This document shows positions 39,703 to 49,902 of a stretch of 64,000 nucleotides of DNA, one piece after another (the stretch's first letter is position 1; each line of letters opens with the position of its first letter). Under the pieces are notes generated by a model that made no database searches, was not told the origin of the DNA, and saw only the letters and a program-made list of their open reading frames with translations. A program made the position numbers and the translations under genes. This DNA is from an uncultured Acetatifactor sp. (GTDB lineage Bacteria > Bacillota > Clostridia > Lachnospirales > Lachnospiraceae): the NCBI GenBank assembly GCA_947629645.1, contig CANREV010000006.1, forward strand, positions 38,853 through 102,852. The letters run 5' to 3'.

Positions 39703-40455
39703 ATGGCGATCATAATCAAGACACAAGACCAGATAGCGCTGATACGGGAATCCTGCAGAAGGCTCGCCATCGTACATAAAGAACTGGAGCAGTTTATCAG
39801 GCCGGGTATCTCCACAAAGGACATAGATATTCAGGGGGACAAATTGATCCGGCAGCTGGGCGGCATCCCGAATTTCCTGCATTACAACGGTTATCCTGCA
39901 AGTATTTGCGTATCGGTGAACGATGAAGTGGTTCACGGGATCCCCAGTAAGCACCGGATTCTTCAGGAGGGAGATATCGTCAGCCTGGACGCAGGCATGA
40001 TCTATCAGGGGTACCATTCCGATGCCGCAAGAACTCATGCGGTGGGACAGATCAGCAAGGAGGCAAGGCAGCTGATCGATGTAACCAGAGAAAGCTTTTT
40101 TGCCGGTATAAAAATGGCAAAGGCAGGAAATCATCTATTTGATATCTCCAATGCCATTGCCGCCTATGTGAAGCCTTACGGGTATGGGATCGTGCGGGAT
40201 CTGGTGGGACACGGCGTGGGGACTAAACTTCATGAGGATCCCCAGGTGCCGAATTTCGCACAGCTTCGGCGCGGCCCCAAACTGCGTGCCGGTATGACGC
40301 TGGCGATTGAACCTATGATCAATATGGGCCGGGCGGATGTGGAATGGCTTGATGACGACTGGACCGTTGTGTCGGAGGACGGGTCGCTGTCGGCTCATTA
40401 TGAGAATACAGTATTGATTACGGACGGAGAACCGGAAATTCTCACTATGTATTAG
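39703..40455 (+). CDS. map: Methionine aminopeptidase type I
   Basis: VNDEVVHGIPSKHRILQEGDIVSLDAG...HGVGTKLHEDPQVPN. Confidence 0.96.
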   Translation: MAIIIKTQDQIALIRESCRRLAIVHKELEQFIRPGISTKDIDIQGDKLIRQLGGIPNFLHYNGYPASICVSVNDEVVHGIPSKHRILQEGDIVSLDAGMIYQGYHSDAARTHAVGQISKEARQLIDVTRESFFAGIKMAKAGNHLFDISNAIAAYVKPYGYGIVRDLVGHGVGTKLHEDPQVPNFAQLRRGPKLRAGMTLAIEPMINMGRADVEWLDDDWTVVSEDGSLSAHYENTVLITDGEPEILTMY

Positions 40456-40467
40456 GAATCGGGAGAA

Positions 40468-40731
40468 ATGGTAGGACAGTTTGCAGTCTCCAGAGCGGGA
40501 CACGATAAGGGAGTTGTGTATGTGATCGCGGCGCAGGAGGACGGATATGTTTTCTTATGCGATGGAAAGTCAAAGAATCCGGACCGGCCCAAAAAGAAAA
40601 AGCTGAAGCATATCCAACCTGTCCGGCAGACGGTGGATGAGGCGCTTTTGCACAAGCTGAGACAGGGAGAAACAGTTTATCCTGAAGAGATCAGATACGC
40701 GATCAGGCAGTATAATAAACAATTACAGTAA
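40468..40731 (+). CDS. KOW-domain, L14e-like RNA-binding protein
   Basis: GQFAVSRAGHDKGVVYVIAAQEDGYVFLCDGKSKNPDRPKKKKLKHIQ; between map and infA. Confidence 0.8.
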   Translation: MVGQFAVSRAGHDKGVVYVIAAQEDGYVFLCDGKSKNPDRPKKKKLKHIQPVRQTVDEALLHKLRQGETVYPEEIRYAIRQYNKQLQ

Positions 40732-40752
40732 AGAATTTATTGGAGGAAATGT

Positions 40753-40971
40753 ATGTCTAAAAGTGATGTGATTGAAATTGAAGGTACGGTAGTGGAGAAA
40801 CTGCCCAATACGATGTTCCAGGTCGAACTGGAGAATGGACATCGTGTTCTGGCGCATATCAGCGGCAAGCTGCGTCAGAATTTTATCCGTATCCTTCCGG
40901 GAGATAAGGTGACATTGGAATTGTCGCCTTATGATTTGAGCAAAGGACGTATCATCTGGAGAGATAAGTAA
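40753..40971 (+). CDS. infA: Translation initiation factor IF-1
   Basis: [41 protein letters not shown]. Confidence 0.98.
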   Translation: MSKSDVIEIEGTVVEKLPNTMFQVELENGHRVLAHISGKLRQNFIRILPGDKVTLELSPYDLSKGRIIWRDK

Positions 40972-42360
40972 GTGAAAAAGCAATTCGGAAGATCCTTGAG
41001 GAATATGACAATGCTGCTTTTGGGGAGCGCATTGCTGGGAACGCTTCTGTTGGTGCTGGTATTCTGTCTCCCTGTCAACAGGATGGAACTTCATGTGGCG
41101 GAGAGTGTGGATGCAATGATGAGAGATCCCGGTCAGTTCCCCGAAGATAGTTTTTCTTATTATCTCTGGTCTGAGCGGGAATCCTATACGGATGCGATCA
41201 TGGTACAGAATGCCATAGAAAAGATACCGGAAAAGAACGCTTTTGAACATGCCATGTGGGTGTATCATCGGGACCTGGAAGAGGAATATTGGGCGCCGGA
41301 GGAGTCCCTGAAGGCTTACTGTGAAGGCGTTGATAAAAACAGTCTGTATCTGCATGAGTATTCCAGATACTGGCACGGGTACCTGATCTATCTGAAGCCG
41401 CTGCTTTTGCTTTTGAACTGGCGGCAGTTGACGATATTTGGCGTAGTGTTCCAGATCCTGTTAATGCTCATTGCGGCGGGAGTAGCTGTCTGGAAGAAGC
41501 AGGCCGGTGTGGCGATTGCCATGGTGATCGGTTTTTTGTTCATGAAGCCAACGCTGGTACTGGTTTCGCTGACAATGACGGTGTGCTGGGTCATTACATT
41601 GATATCACTGATCGTTATGATGCTGAGGAATGAGAAACTGCTGGAGAAAAACTGGTATCCGGAGTATTTCCTTATGGTGGGAATCCTGACTTCCTATTTT
41701 GATTTCCTGACTTATCCTGTTGTGACGCTGGGCTTTCCTCTGTGTGCGTTTTTTCTTATGAATAACGATGTGATTCAAAACAATGTTATTCATAACATGG
41801 CTGCCGGCGGGGGACGAATCCGGGAGACTTTAAAAGGAATGTTTGGCCGGATTGCAGGATACAGTGTGTGCTGGGGCCTGGGGTATGCGGGCATGTGGGC
41901 AATGAAATGGGTCATTGCGGATGTGACGCTGCATACCGGCACTATTAAAGACGCGCTTTGGTCTGTGATCGGCAGGACGGAAGCGATCGGCGGCAGATCC
42001 CGGTTCAATGGAGGATTCTATGTGATCGGTTTGAACCTGCAGGAGTATGACCGCGCGATGTATCCTGTCATGGCGGCTGTTTTAGCGTTGGTTTCACTGG
42101 CGCTTATCGTAATCGCCTGCAGGCGAAAGGGGACTCAAACGGTTCTGACCGGGCTTGTGCCCTATGCGGCGGCTTTCTGTATCCCTTTTGTCTGGATCAT
42201 TGCGGTACAGCATCATTCTGCTCTGCACGCCCGTTTTACATTCCGCATCCTTGCGCTGGCTGCACTGGCGGTAGGGTGTATGGGAATTTGGGCATGGAAG
42301 GAAATGCGGCGTTCGCCCGATGCGGATGGTTCTGCAATAGCCCATGGATCGCGGGAATAA
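40972..42360 (+). CDS. Polytopic membrane protein of unknown function (462 aa)
   Basis: GTG start directly after the infA stop; about ten predicted TM stretches; inserted between infA and rpmJ. Confidence 0.75.
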   Translation: MKKQFGRSLRNMTMLLLGSALLGTLLLVLVFCLPVNRMELHVAESVDAMMRDPGQFPEDSFSYYLWSERESYTDAIMVQNAIEKIPEKNAFEHAMWVYHRDLEEEYWAPEESLKAYCEGVDKNSLYLHEYSRYWHGYLIYLKPLLLLLNWRQLTIFGVVFQILLMLIAAGVAVWKKQAGVAIAMVIGFLFMKPTLVLVSLTMTVCWVITLISLIVMMLRNEKLLEKNWYPEYFLMVGILTSYFDFLTYPVVTLGFPLCAFFLMNNDVIQNNVIHNMAAGGGRIRETLKGMFGRIAGYSVCWGLGYAGMWAMKWVIADVTLHTGTIKDALWSVIGRTEAIGGRSRFNGGFYVIGLNLQEYDRAMYPVMAAVLALVSLALIVIACRRKGTQTVLTGLVPYAAAFCIPFVWIIAVQHHSALHARFTFRILALAALAVGCMGIWAWKEMRRSPDADGSAIAHGSRE

Positions 42361-42369
42361 AGCGCGGCG

Positions 42370-42405
42370 GCGCGACTTTGCGAATGGCGCGGGCTGAACA
42401 GTTAC
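42370..42405 (+). repeat. 36-bp dispersed intergenic repeat, copy 2
   Basis: GCGCGACTTTGCGAATGGCGCGGGCTGAACAGTTAC; 34/36 identical to 20077-20112. Confidence 0.85.
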
Positions 42406-42441
42406 TAATATCGAGATAATCGCAATAATTCTTATAAGGGG

Positions 42442-42472
42442 GGTTGCCAAATGGCAACCTCTATGTTATAAT
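42442..42472 (+). promoter_or_regulatory. Promoter of rpmJ operon with palindrome covering the -35
   Basis: TTGCCA (42444-42449), 17-bp spacer, extended TGTTATAAT (-10 at 42467-42472); palindrome GGTTGCCA-AA-TGGCAACC at 42442-42459. Confidence 0.7.
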
Positions 42473-42505
42473 GTAAAGCGGTCTTTTTTGAAAGGAGGGT
42501 TTAAC

Positions 42506-42619
42506 GTGAAGGTTAGATCATCAGTAAAACCGATTTGCGAAAAGTGCAAAATCATCAAGAGAAAAGGACGCATCAGAGTAATCTGTGAGAATCCGAAGCA
42601 TAAGCAGAGACAGGGATAA
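42506..42619 (+). CDS. rpmJ: 50S ribosomal protein L36 (not in supplied ORF track)
   Basis: GTG start after [46 protein letters not shown]. Confidence 0.97.
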   Translation: MKVRSSVKPICEKCKIIKRKGRIRVICENPKHKQRQG

Positions 42620-42929
42620 TCACCGCTTGGGAGACCCCAAAAGGGCGTCTTGAGTTAAGTGAGTTCTTGTCCGGTTGATATGTGCGGCTGAACCAGTGCG
42701 CGGCGTTTAGACCGGCATTGATTATCATAGAACTGGGATAGGGCTTACAGGAGATTACTTCTTGACACTGTTTTTTTGGAACAGACAGATTGGATGCAGG
42801 TCCGATTGGGTGAAAGCCCCAGTCAATTAGTAACAAAGCGCATGAAAAACAGACCGGATGTGCGCGGATGCACCGTAAACATACAGGTGCAGGAGCATCA
42901 AAAGATGCAGAAAAATGGAGGAAATGTAA

Positions 42930-43301
42930 ATGGCTCGTATCGCAGGTGTTGACTTACCTAGAGAAAAACGAATTGAGATCGGTTTGACCTATGTCTATGG
43001 GATCGGCAGGTCTACTTCCAACAAAATTCTGGCGGAGGCAGGCGTGAATCCCGATACCAGAGTCAGGGATGTCACCGATGAGGAAGTAAAAAAGATCTCG
43101 GAGGCTATTGAAAAACTAAACGTGGTAGTGGAAGGCGATTTAAGACGTGAGGTGGCTCTGAATATTAAGAGACTTCAGGAGATCGGATGCTATCGCGGTA
43201 TTCGTCATCGTAAGGGTCTGCCCGTCCGCGGTCAGAATACCAAGAATAACGCCAGAACCCGCAAGGGTCCCAAGCGTACCGTGGCTAACAAGAAGAAGTA
43301 A
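42930..43301 (+). CDS. rpsM: 30S ribosomal protein S13
   Basis: [30 protein letters not shown]. Confidence 0.98.
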   Translation: MARIAGVDLPREKRIEIGLTYVYGIGRSTSNKILAEAGVNPDTRVRDVTDEEVKKISEAIEKLNVVVEGDLRREVALNIKRLQEIGCYRGIRHRKGLPVRGQNTKNNARTRKGPKRTVANKKK

Positions 43302-43366
43302 TTGCCCGGCGGTGCGGCAAGTGTCGTGTAACTGTAAATTTGATAAGAAAGTAGGTTAGTTTAAAA

Positions 43367-43762
43367 ATGGCGAAACAGGTTGCAAAAAAAGTAACAAAGA
43401 AGCGCGTTAAGAAAAACGTTGAACGCGGACAGGCACATATCCAGTCTTCTTTTAACAATACCATCGTTACCCTGACGGATAACGAGGGTAATGCTTTGAG
43501 CTGGGCAAGCGCCGGTGGTCTGGGCTTTAGAGGTTCAAGGAAATCTACTCCCTATGCTGCGCAGATGGCAGCAGAGACAGCTACAAAGGCTGCTTTGGTA
43601 CATGGGCTGAAATCCGTGGATGTATTTGTAAAGGGTCCCGGTTCAGGACGTGAGGCTGCGATCAGAGCGCTCTCTGCATGTGGCCTTGAGGTAGTAAGTA
43701 TCCGTGACGTGACACCCGTTCCTCATAACGGATGCCGTCCTCCCAAGCGCAGAAGAGTATAG
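43367..43762 (+). CDS. rpsK: 30S ribosomal protein S11
   Basis: [46 protein letters not shown]. Confidence 0.98.
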   Translation: MAKQVAKKVTKKRVKKNVERGQAHIQSSFNNTIVTLTDNEGNALSWASAGGLGFRGSRKSTPYAAQMAAETATKAALVHGLKSVDVFVKGPGSGREAAIRALSACGLEVVSIRDVTPVPHNGCRPPKRRRV

Positions 43763-43832
43763 TGAAGCAAATATGTTGGAAGAAGGTGCCGGAAGCGGCA
43801 TTGTAAACATCTGATTAAAGGAGAAAAAGAAA

Positions 43833-44426
43833 ATGGCAGTAAATCGTACCCCTATTTTAAAAAGATGCAGATCCCTGGGCCTGGAGCCTTCCTATCTGGG
43901 ATATGACAAGAAATCTAACAGACAGAACGTAAGAGCGGGAAAAAAGGTAAGCGAGTATGGCCTGCAGCTTCGTGAAAAGCAGAAGGCTAAGTTTATTTAC
44001 GGCGTTCTGGAAAAGCCTTTCAGAAATTATTATGAAAAGGCCGACAGAATGAAAGGAATGACCGGTGAGAATCTGATGATCATGCTGGAGCGCAGACTGG
44101 ACAGCGTAGTTTTCAGAATGGGCTTCGCAAGGACCAGAAGAGAGGCAAGGCAGGTCGTTGGTCATAAGCATGTGCTTGTAAACGGCAAATGCGTGAACAT
44201 TCCTTCCTATCTGATCAAGGCCGGCGATGTGATCGAAATCAAAGAGAAAGCTAAATCCATGCAGAGATATAAGGATATTGTCGAAGTGACCGGCGGAAGG
44301 CTGGTACCTGAGTGGATGGATGTTGACATTGAGAATTTCAAAGGAACGATCAAGAATCTTCCTACCAGAGAGATGATTGATGTGCCTGTAAACGAGATGC
44401 TTATTGTCGAGTTGTATTCCAAGTAA
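43833..44426 (+). CDS. rpsD: 30S ribosomal protein S4
   Basis: LRRxLD-type core: LMIMLERRLDSVVFRMGFARTRREARQVVGHKHVLVNG. Confidence 0.97.
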   Translation: MAVNRTPILKRCRSLGLEPSYLGYDKKSNRQNVRAGKKVSEYGLQLREKQKAKFIYGVLEKPFRNYYEKADRMKGMTGENLMIMLERRLDSVVFRMGFARTRREARQVVGHKHVLVNGKCVNIPSYLIKAGDVIEIKEKAKSMQRYKDIVEVTGGRLVPEWMDVDIENFKGTIKNLPTREMIDVPVNEMLIVELYSK

Positions 44427-44474
44427 TTCCCTGCTTGTTACATCTTATAACATTGAAGAAGGAGGGTATTTGCA

Positions 44475-45431
44475 GTGTTTGATTTTGAGAGACCCAATAT
44501 TGAGGTTGCTGAGATTTCAGAAGACAAGAAGTACGGCAGGTTTGTCGTAGAACCTTTGGAAAGAGGTTATGGCATCACTCTCGGCAATTCGCTGAGAAGG
44601 ATTATGCTTTCCTCTTTGCCCGGAGCTGCGGTAAGTCAGGTCAAGATCGAGGGTGTTCTTCACGAATTCAGTTCTATCCCCGGCGTAAAAGAGGACGTTA
44701 CTGAGATCATCATGAACATCAAGAGTCTGGCAATTAAGAATAACAGCGAGACGAATGAAGCAAAGACCGCTTATATTGAGTTTGATGGCGAGGGCATTGT
44801 GCACGCCTGCGATATTCAGACAGATCAGGATATCGAGATCTTAAATCCTGATCTGGTCATTGCTACTTTGAGCGGCAAGGATGCCAAGCTTTACATGGAG
44901 CTGACCATCACGAAGGGACGCGGTTATGTGAGCGCTGATAAGAACAAACACGAAGATCTGCCCATCGGTGTAATTGCAGTGGATTCTATTTACACGCCTG
45001 TGGAGAGAGTGAATGTAACAGTAGATAATACCCGTGTAGGTCAGATTACCGATTACGATAAGCTGACGCTGGATGTTTTCACCAACGGAACACTGGTGCC
45101 TGATGAGGCTGTCAGCCTTGCGGCTAAAGTGTTAAGTGAGCATCTGAGTCTCTTTATCGATCTGTCTGAGAATGCCAAGAACGCGGAAGTTATGGTAGAA
45201 AAAGAGGACGATGAAAAAGAAAAGGTTCTTGAGATGAGCATTGACGAGCTGGAGTTGTCTGTCCGCTCTTACAACTGCCTGAAGAGAGCCGGTATTAACA
45301 CGGTTGAAGAACTGTGCAATAAGACCTCCGAGGATATGATGAAGGTTCGTAATCTGGGCCGCAAGTCGTTGGAAGAGGTATTGTCAAAGTTAAAGGAGCT
45401 GGGATTGCAGTTAAATCCCAGTGAAGAGTAA
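44475..45431 (+). CDS. rpoA: RNA polymerase alpha subunit
   Basis: [27 protein letters not shown]; alpha-[19 protein letters not shown]. Confidence 0.98.
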   Translation: MFDFERPNIEVAEISEDKKYGRFVVEPLERGYGITLGNSLRRIMLSSLPGAAVSQVKIEGVLHEFSSIPGVKEDVTEIIMNIKSLAIKNNSETNEAKTAYIEFDGEGIVHACDIQTDQDIEILNPDLVIATLSGKDAKLYMELTITKGRGYVSADKNKHEDLPIGVIAVDSIYTPVERVNVTVDNTRVGQITDYDKLTLDVFTNGTLVPDEAVSLAAKVLSEHLSLFIDLSENAKNAEVMVEKEDDEKEKVLEMSIDELELSVRSYNCLKRAGINTVEELCNKTSEDMMKVRNLGRKSLEEVLSKLKELGLQLNPSEE

Positions 45432-45446
45432 CTGTATCAGGATTTT

Positions 45447-45543
45447 CCACAGCGGTAAGACCAAAGCGCTCGCCTGTGGTTCGTCTCTAAATGGCAATTT
45501 GACACACATTCGGTAAGTAAGACCAAAGCGCGTGGCCGGATGT
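45447..45543 (+). other. Two tandem hairpins sharing a 14-nt loop sequence in the rpoA-rplQ spacer
   Basis: CCACAG/CTGTGG (45447-45452/45474-45479) and ACATTCGG/CCGGATGT (45506-45513/45536-45543, one G-U) each enclose TAAGACCAAAGCGC (45456-45469 and 45518-45531). Confidence 0.65.
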
Positions 45544-45568
45544 ACCATGAGTTGAGAAAGGAAAAGTT

Positions 45569-46105
45569 ATGGCAAAGTATAGAAAACTTGGAAAGACATC
45601 TGATCAGAGAAAGGCACTGCTGAGAAATCAGGTGACTGCGTTGATTCAGCACGGCAGGATTGTCACTACGGAAGCAAGAGCGAAAGAAGTGAGAAAGATT
45701 GCCGATGGTCTGATCGCTATGGCAGTAAAAGAGAAAGATAATTTTGAAATGGTAAAAGTGACCGCTAAGGTTCCCGTAAAGGACAAGGATGGCAAACGTG
45801 TAAAGGAAGTCGTAGACGGTAAGAAGGTCACTAAGTTTGAGACAGTTGAAAAGGAGATCAAGAAAGATCTGCCTACAAGATCTCATGTGAGACGTCAGAT
45901 ATTGAAGGTGCTTTATCCTGTAGTGTTCGTACCCAAGGAGGCTGCTGGAAGAAAGAGAAATACCAAGGAAGTTGATCTGGTGGCGAAGCTGTTTGACGAA
46001 TATGCGCCGAAGTATGCAGACCGTAAAGGCGGTTACACCAGGATCATCAAGCTCGGCCAGCGTAAAGGCGATGCAGCCATGGAAGTAATTCTTGAGCTGG
46101 TATAA
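45569..46105 (+). CDS. rplQ: 50S ribosomal protein L17
   Basis: [43 protein letters not shown]. Confidence 0.97.
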   Translation: MAKYRKLGKTSDQRKALLRNQVTALIQHGRIVTTEARAKEVRKIADGLIAMAVKEKDNFEMVKVTAKVPVKDKDGKRVKEVVDGKKVTKFETVEKEIKKDLPTRSHVRRQILKVLYPVVFVPKEAAGRKRNTKEVDLVAKLFDEYAPKYADRKGGYTRIIKLGQRKGDAAMEVILELV

Positions 46106-46287
46106 ATATTTGTAACATATGGGCTGGGACGGCGGTTATTGTCGTCTCCGGCCCGTTTTTTATCCCGCAGGCAACGGGCCGGGCGGACATGCCTGCACAT
46201 CCATTTGGCGACTGCGGCAAAGATCTGGTTTCATGGGACGCCACGAAAGATAAAACGCGCCGCCAAAAAAGCGTATGAAACGGGAGA

Positions 46288-48510
46288 ATGCGTATGAAGT
46301 TACAATTGACAGTCAGGAAAATATTGCCGATCTACAGACTGCTTGCAGGCTTATTTTTGCTGTTCGCAGTTTTGATATACTGTAAGAAAGCGCCCTATGT
46401 CAAAGAGTTTGAGGAAAATCAGCCGGGTTATGAAATAAGTTTCCTGCAGAGGGGGCAGTATGAACTGAGAATTACTTACGAGCGGTTTGAACCTTTGGAA
46501 AAGATTACCGTTTACAGCCCGTGTCTGACAGACGACTCCGGCCGGACGGGCGTGGAGCTGGCGCAGATCGAGGTGCCGGAGCGCGCGGGCATCGTGGCGA
46601 TTCCTTTTACCCTTTCTGAAGGAGCCTACGGCCTGCGGGTGGAGACGGATTCCAAAACGGGTTATTTCGCCCAGGGAAAACTTCAAAGCGTTAAGCTTCA
46701 AAACAGAGATTCCTATTTTGTGGCTCTGATATTGGTATGCGCGGCGGGTCTGACGCTGTTTCTGGGCTGGGGAGACCATGGGGAAAAGTATCGGTTGCCC
46801 GCATTGGTCCTGGGAATGGGGATCCTGTCCTGCATCCCGCTGTTTTCTGATTTCCTGTACGAAGGATACGACATGAAATTTCATCTGGCGCGGATAGAGG
46901 GAATGTATCAGGCCATGCGGGCGGGAAGCTTTCCGGTCAGGCTGAACGCGGTACAGAATGCGGGGTATGGGGATCTCTCCGCTACCATGTATCCCCAGTT
47001 ATTTTTATATCCGGCCGCGATGCTGCGGTTTTTAGGAGTATCTTTAATGCTCTGCTACAAAGTACTGTTAGCGGGAATCAATCTTTGCAGCGCTTTTACC
47101 GCTTATTATTGCGCAAAACATGTATGCCGGTCTGAAAAGATCGGACTATGGGCGAGCTTTTTTTATACCTTTTCTTCCTATCGTTTTATCGACCTGTATA
47201 TGAGACATGCGCTGGGGGAGGCTCTGGCCATGGCGTTTCTCCCTCTTGTCTTGTGGGGAACCTACGAGATCTTGTGGGGAGACAGGCAAAAATGGTATGT
47301 ATTGGTTTTGGGTATGACAGGCGTGCTGCAGTCCCATGTTTTGTCCACGCAGCTGTGCGCGCTGTTTATGACACTGGAACTTGTCTGCTGGCTGGCGGGG
47401 GGTTCCAAATACCGGAGCTGGGAGCGGATCCGCAGCGGGCTTTTAGCGGTGGGGGTTACGCTGCTGTTAAACGCCGGATTTTTGATTCCCTTTTTGTATT
47501 TCAGCGGACAGGATCTGCAGTGTTTCCATATCGTAAACAACATGCCGGAGGGTCACGCGTATCTGACGCAGTTGTTTTCCATGTTCCTTTCCACACAGGA
47601 TTTCAGCCTTGCTCTGGGGAGCACGAAAGGGGAGATGGCGATTTCCGTGGGAAGCGTACTGCTGCTGGGAGCGGTGCTGTTCTGTGTGAATCAGGCGAAA
47701 CAGAGAGGACAGCTGCATACGGGAGCGGTGGGCAGGCATTGCCTGGCCTATGGCGCCATTGCTCTGTTTTTGTCCTCGTGGCTGTTTCCCTGGGAAAAGC
47801 TGCTGCAGTCGGAAATATTGGAAAGGATCATCACTCCGCTGGGATTTGCGTGGAGATTTCTGGGAATTGCCACAGTGATGCTGTGCGTGGTGTCTGCCAT
47901 CGCTTTGTCGGAAGCCGCTTTGGACGGGACCAAAGGGAAAACTTTGAGCGCAGTTGCTATGGCGCTGGTGATCTGCAGCACCTGCTATAGTTTTGACATG
48001 ATCTGTCAACAGAAAACCTCTTTATACGATAAGATGGAGTTGGAAGGCGTCAGCACTTCTGACAGTATGTATATGTATTATTTGTCAGACCGGTTTGAGT
48101 CGTGGCATGATCTGCTTTCGAGAGAAGAAGCGTATATCAGATGCGCGGATTCTTCAGAAGTGGTTTTTTCTGATTACGAGAAGCGCGGCACCAGTCTGGG
48201 CGTTACCACATATAATGAAAAGGATGCACAGGATTTACTGGTGTTTCCGCTCTGCTATTTTGACGGTTATGTGATCAGGGTAAACGGGGAGAAAGCAGAG
48301 ACGAAAATGTATGCCGATCCTATTCCCATGGTGGCCTGCGATCTGCCCGGACAGACTGCCCGTATCACAGTTACTTATGAGGGCCTCTGGTTCTTTCATG
48401 CAGGTGATGGAATCACGCTTCTCACAGCGATGGGCCTGATCCTGATGGGGATCCGGAGACGAAAAGGGAAAATTTTTCGAGGGAAAACCTCCCCTTTCGC
48501 TGGTCTGTAA
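46288..48510 (+). CDS. Large polytopic membrane protein, YfhO/glycosyltransferase-like
   Basis: Many TM helices; YEGYDMKFHLARIEGMYQAMRAGSFPVRL; C-terminal extracytoplasmic domain FDGYVIRVNGEKAE. Confidence 0.7.
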   Translation: MRMKLQLTVRKILPIYRLLAGLFLLFAVLIYCKKAPYVKEFEENQPGYEISFLQRGQYELRITYERFEPLEKITVYSPCLTDDSGRTGVELAQIEVPERAGIVAIPFTLSEGAYGLRVETDSKTGYFAQGKLQSVKLQNRDSYFVALILVCAAGLTLFLGWGDHGEKYRLPALVLGMGILSCIPLFSDFLYEGYDMKFHLARIEGMYQAMRAGSFPVRLNAVQNAGYGDLSATMYPQLFLYPAAMLRFLGVSLMLCYKVLLAGINLCSAFTAYYCAKHVCRSEKIGLWASFFYTFSSYRFIDLYMRHALGEALAMAFLPLVLWGTYEILWGDRQKWYVLVLGMTGVLQSHVLSTQLCALFMTLELVCWLAGGSKYRSWERIRSGLLAVGVTLLLNAGFLIPFLYFSGQDLQCFHIVNNMPEGHAYLTQLFSMFLSTQDFSLALGSTKGEMAISVGSVLLLGAVLFCVNQAKQRGQLHTGAVGRHCLAYGAIALFLSSWLFPWEKLLQSEILERIITPLGFAWRFLGIATVMLCVVSAIALSEAALDGTKGKTLSAVAMALVICSTCYSFDMICQQKTSLYDKMELEGVSTSDSMYMYYLSDRFESWHDLLSREEAYIRCADSSEVVFSDYEKRGTSLGVTTYNEKDAQDLLVFPLCYFDGYVIRVNGEKAETKMYADPIPMVACDLPGQTARITVTYEGLWFFHAGDGITLLTAMGLILMGIRRRKGKIFRGKTSPFAGL

Positions 48511-48548
48511 TGGATTGAGATGATAAATACATAACGGAGTGAAGACAG

Positions 48549-49898
48549 ATGTTTCGAGGATATAATAAAGACGATGTTAAAAAGACGCTGAACATGGCAT
48601 GGCCGGCGATGCTGGAATCTTTTTTTACCGCTTTTGCCGGTCTTGTGGATTCCCTGATGGTAAGCTCCATCGGTTCTTACGCGGTGGCGGCCGTAGGCCT
48701 TACTACTCAGCCGAAATTTTTGGGCCTGGCGTTGTTCCTTGCCGCCAACGTATCTATTTCCGCGCTGGTGGCGAGACGAAAAGGGCAGGGTAAAAGGGAG
48801 GAAGCAAACAGCATATTTGCCACTTTTCTGATCTTTATTTTGTTGGCGGCTGTTGTATTCAGCGTTTTGTTAGTGGTGTTTGCAGACCCTGTCATCCGTC
48901 TGTGCGGTTCTGAGCCCCAGACCCATGACAGCGCCGTCCTTTACTTCAGGGTTGTTATGGGCGGTATGATCTTTAATGTGATTCAAATGGGTATCAACTC
49001 CGCCCAGCGGGGAGCGGGCAACACCCGCATTACCATGCGGACTAATCTGGTATCCAGCGCGGTGAACATTACATTCAACTATCTGCTCATACAGGGACAT
49101 TTCGGTTTTCCCAAACTGGGCATTCTGGGGGCAGCGCTCGCCACAGTGCTGGGTACGATAGTGGCCAGCGTCATGTGTATCTTGTCCATATGGAAGAAAG
49201 ATACCTTTATCAGCATCCCTCTGATCCTTTCTAAAAAGCTCAGGCCCTCCATGGAGGCATTTTTGAGCATTGTCAGAGTGGGCTACAGTGTGTTTGCCGA
49301 GCAGGTGCTGATGCGTATCGGCTTTATGCTGACGGCTATCATGGCGGCAAAACAGGGAACCAACGCTATGGCGGCGCATCAGGTGGGAATGAATATCATG
49401 TCCTTATCCTTTTCCTTTGGAGACGGTCTTCAGGCTACCGCGGTAGCGCTGATCGGGTTCAGTCTGGGAGCAAAACAGCCCGAGCGGGCCAAAGAGTACG
49501 GCAGGACCTGCCGTATGATAGGCGGCGTGATCGCAGTGCTGCTGGCAATTCTGTATTTCTTCGGGGCAAGGTTCCTGATGGGGCTTTTCTTTGAGGAGGA
49601 AGAGATTATTGCCATCGGCGTGGGTATTATGAGGGTCATTATCTTCGTGGTGATGCTGCAGATCGCACAGGTTATTTATATGGGCTGTCTGCGGGGCGCG
49701 GGAGATACCCTCTACACAGCGGTGGCTTCCACTATCAGCGTTACTCTTGTGCGGACGCTGGGCTCTTATCTGTTCGGTTACACTTTCGGACTGGGCATCA
49801 TCGGCATCTGGATCGGCGTACTGGCGGATCAGCTGTCAAGGTTTCTCTTTGGAAGCATTCGGTTCCGTCAGGGGAAATGGACGGAGATCAAGATCTGA
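48549..49898 (+). CDS. MATE family efflux transporter
   Basis: LNMAWPAMLESFFTAFAGLVDSLMVSSIGSYAVAAVGLTTQPKF; 12-TM pattern. Confidence 0.9.
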   Translation: MFRGYNKDDVKKTLNMAWPAMLESFFTAFAGLVDSLMVSSIGSYAVAAVGLTTQPKFLGLALFLAANVSISALVARRKGQGKREEANSIFATFLIFILLAAVVFSVLLVVFADPVIRLCGSEPQTHDSAVLYFRVVMGGMIFNVIQMGINSAQRGAGNTRITMRTNLVSSAVNITFNYLLIQGHFGFPKLGILGAALATVLGTIVASVMCILSIWKKDTFISIPLILSKKLRPSMEAFLSIVRVGYSVFAEQVLMRIGFMLTAIMAAKQGTNAMAAHQVGMNIMSLSFSFGDGLQATAVALIGFSLGAKQPERAKEYGRTCRMIGGVIAVLLAILYFFGARFLMGLFFEEEEIIAIGVGIMRVIIFVVMLQIAQVIYMGCLRGAGDTLYTAVASTISVTLVRTLGSYLFGYTFGLGIIGIWIGVLADQLSRFLFGSIRFRQGKWTEIKI

Positions 49899-49902
49899 TG
49901 GC

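Noticed and set aside
42762-42790. TTGACA upstream of rpsM as a promoter
   Set aside because: No acceptable -10 at 16-18 bp (ACAGAT); insufficient support.
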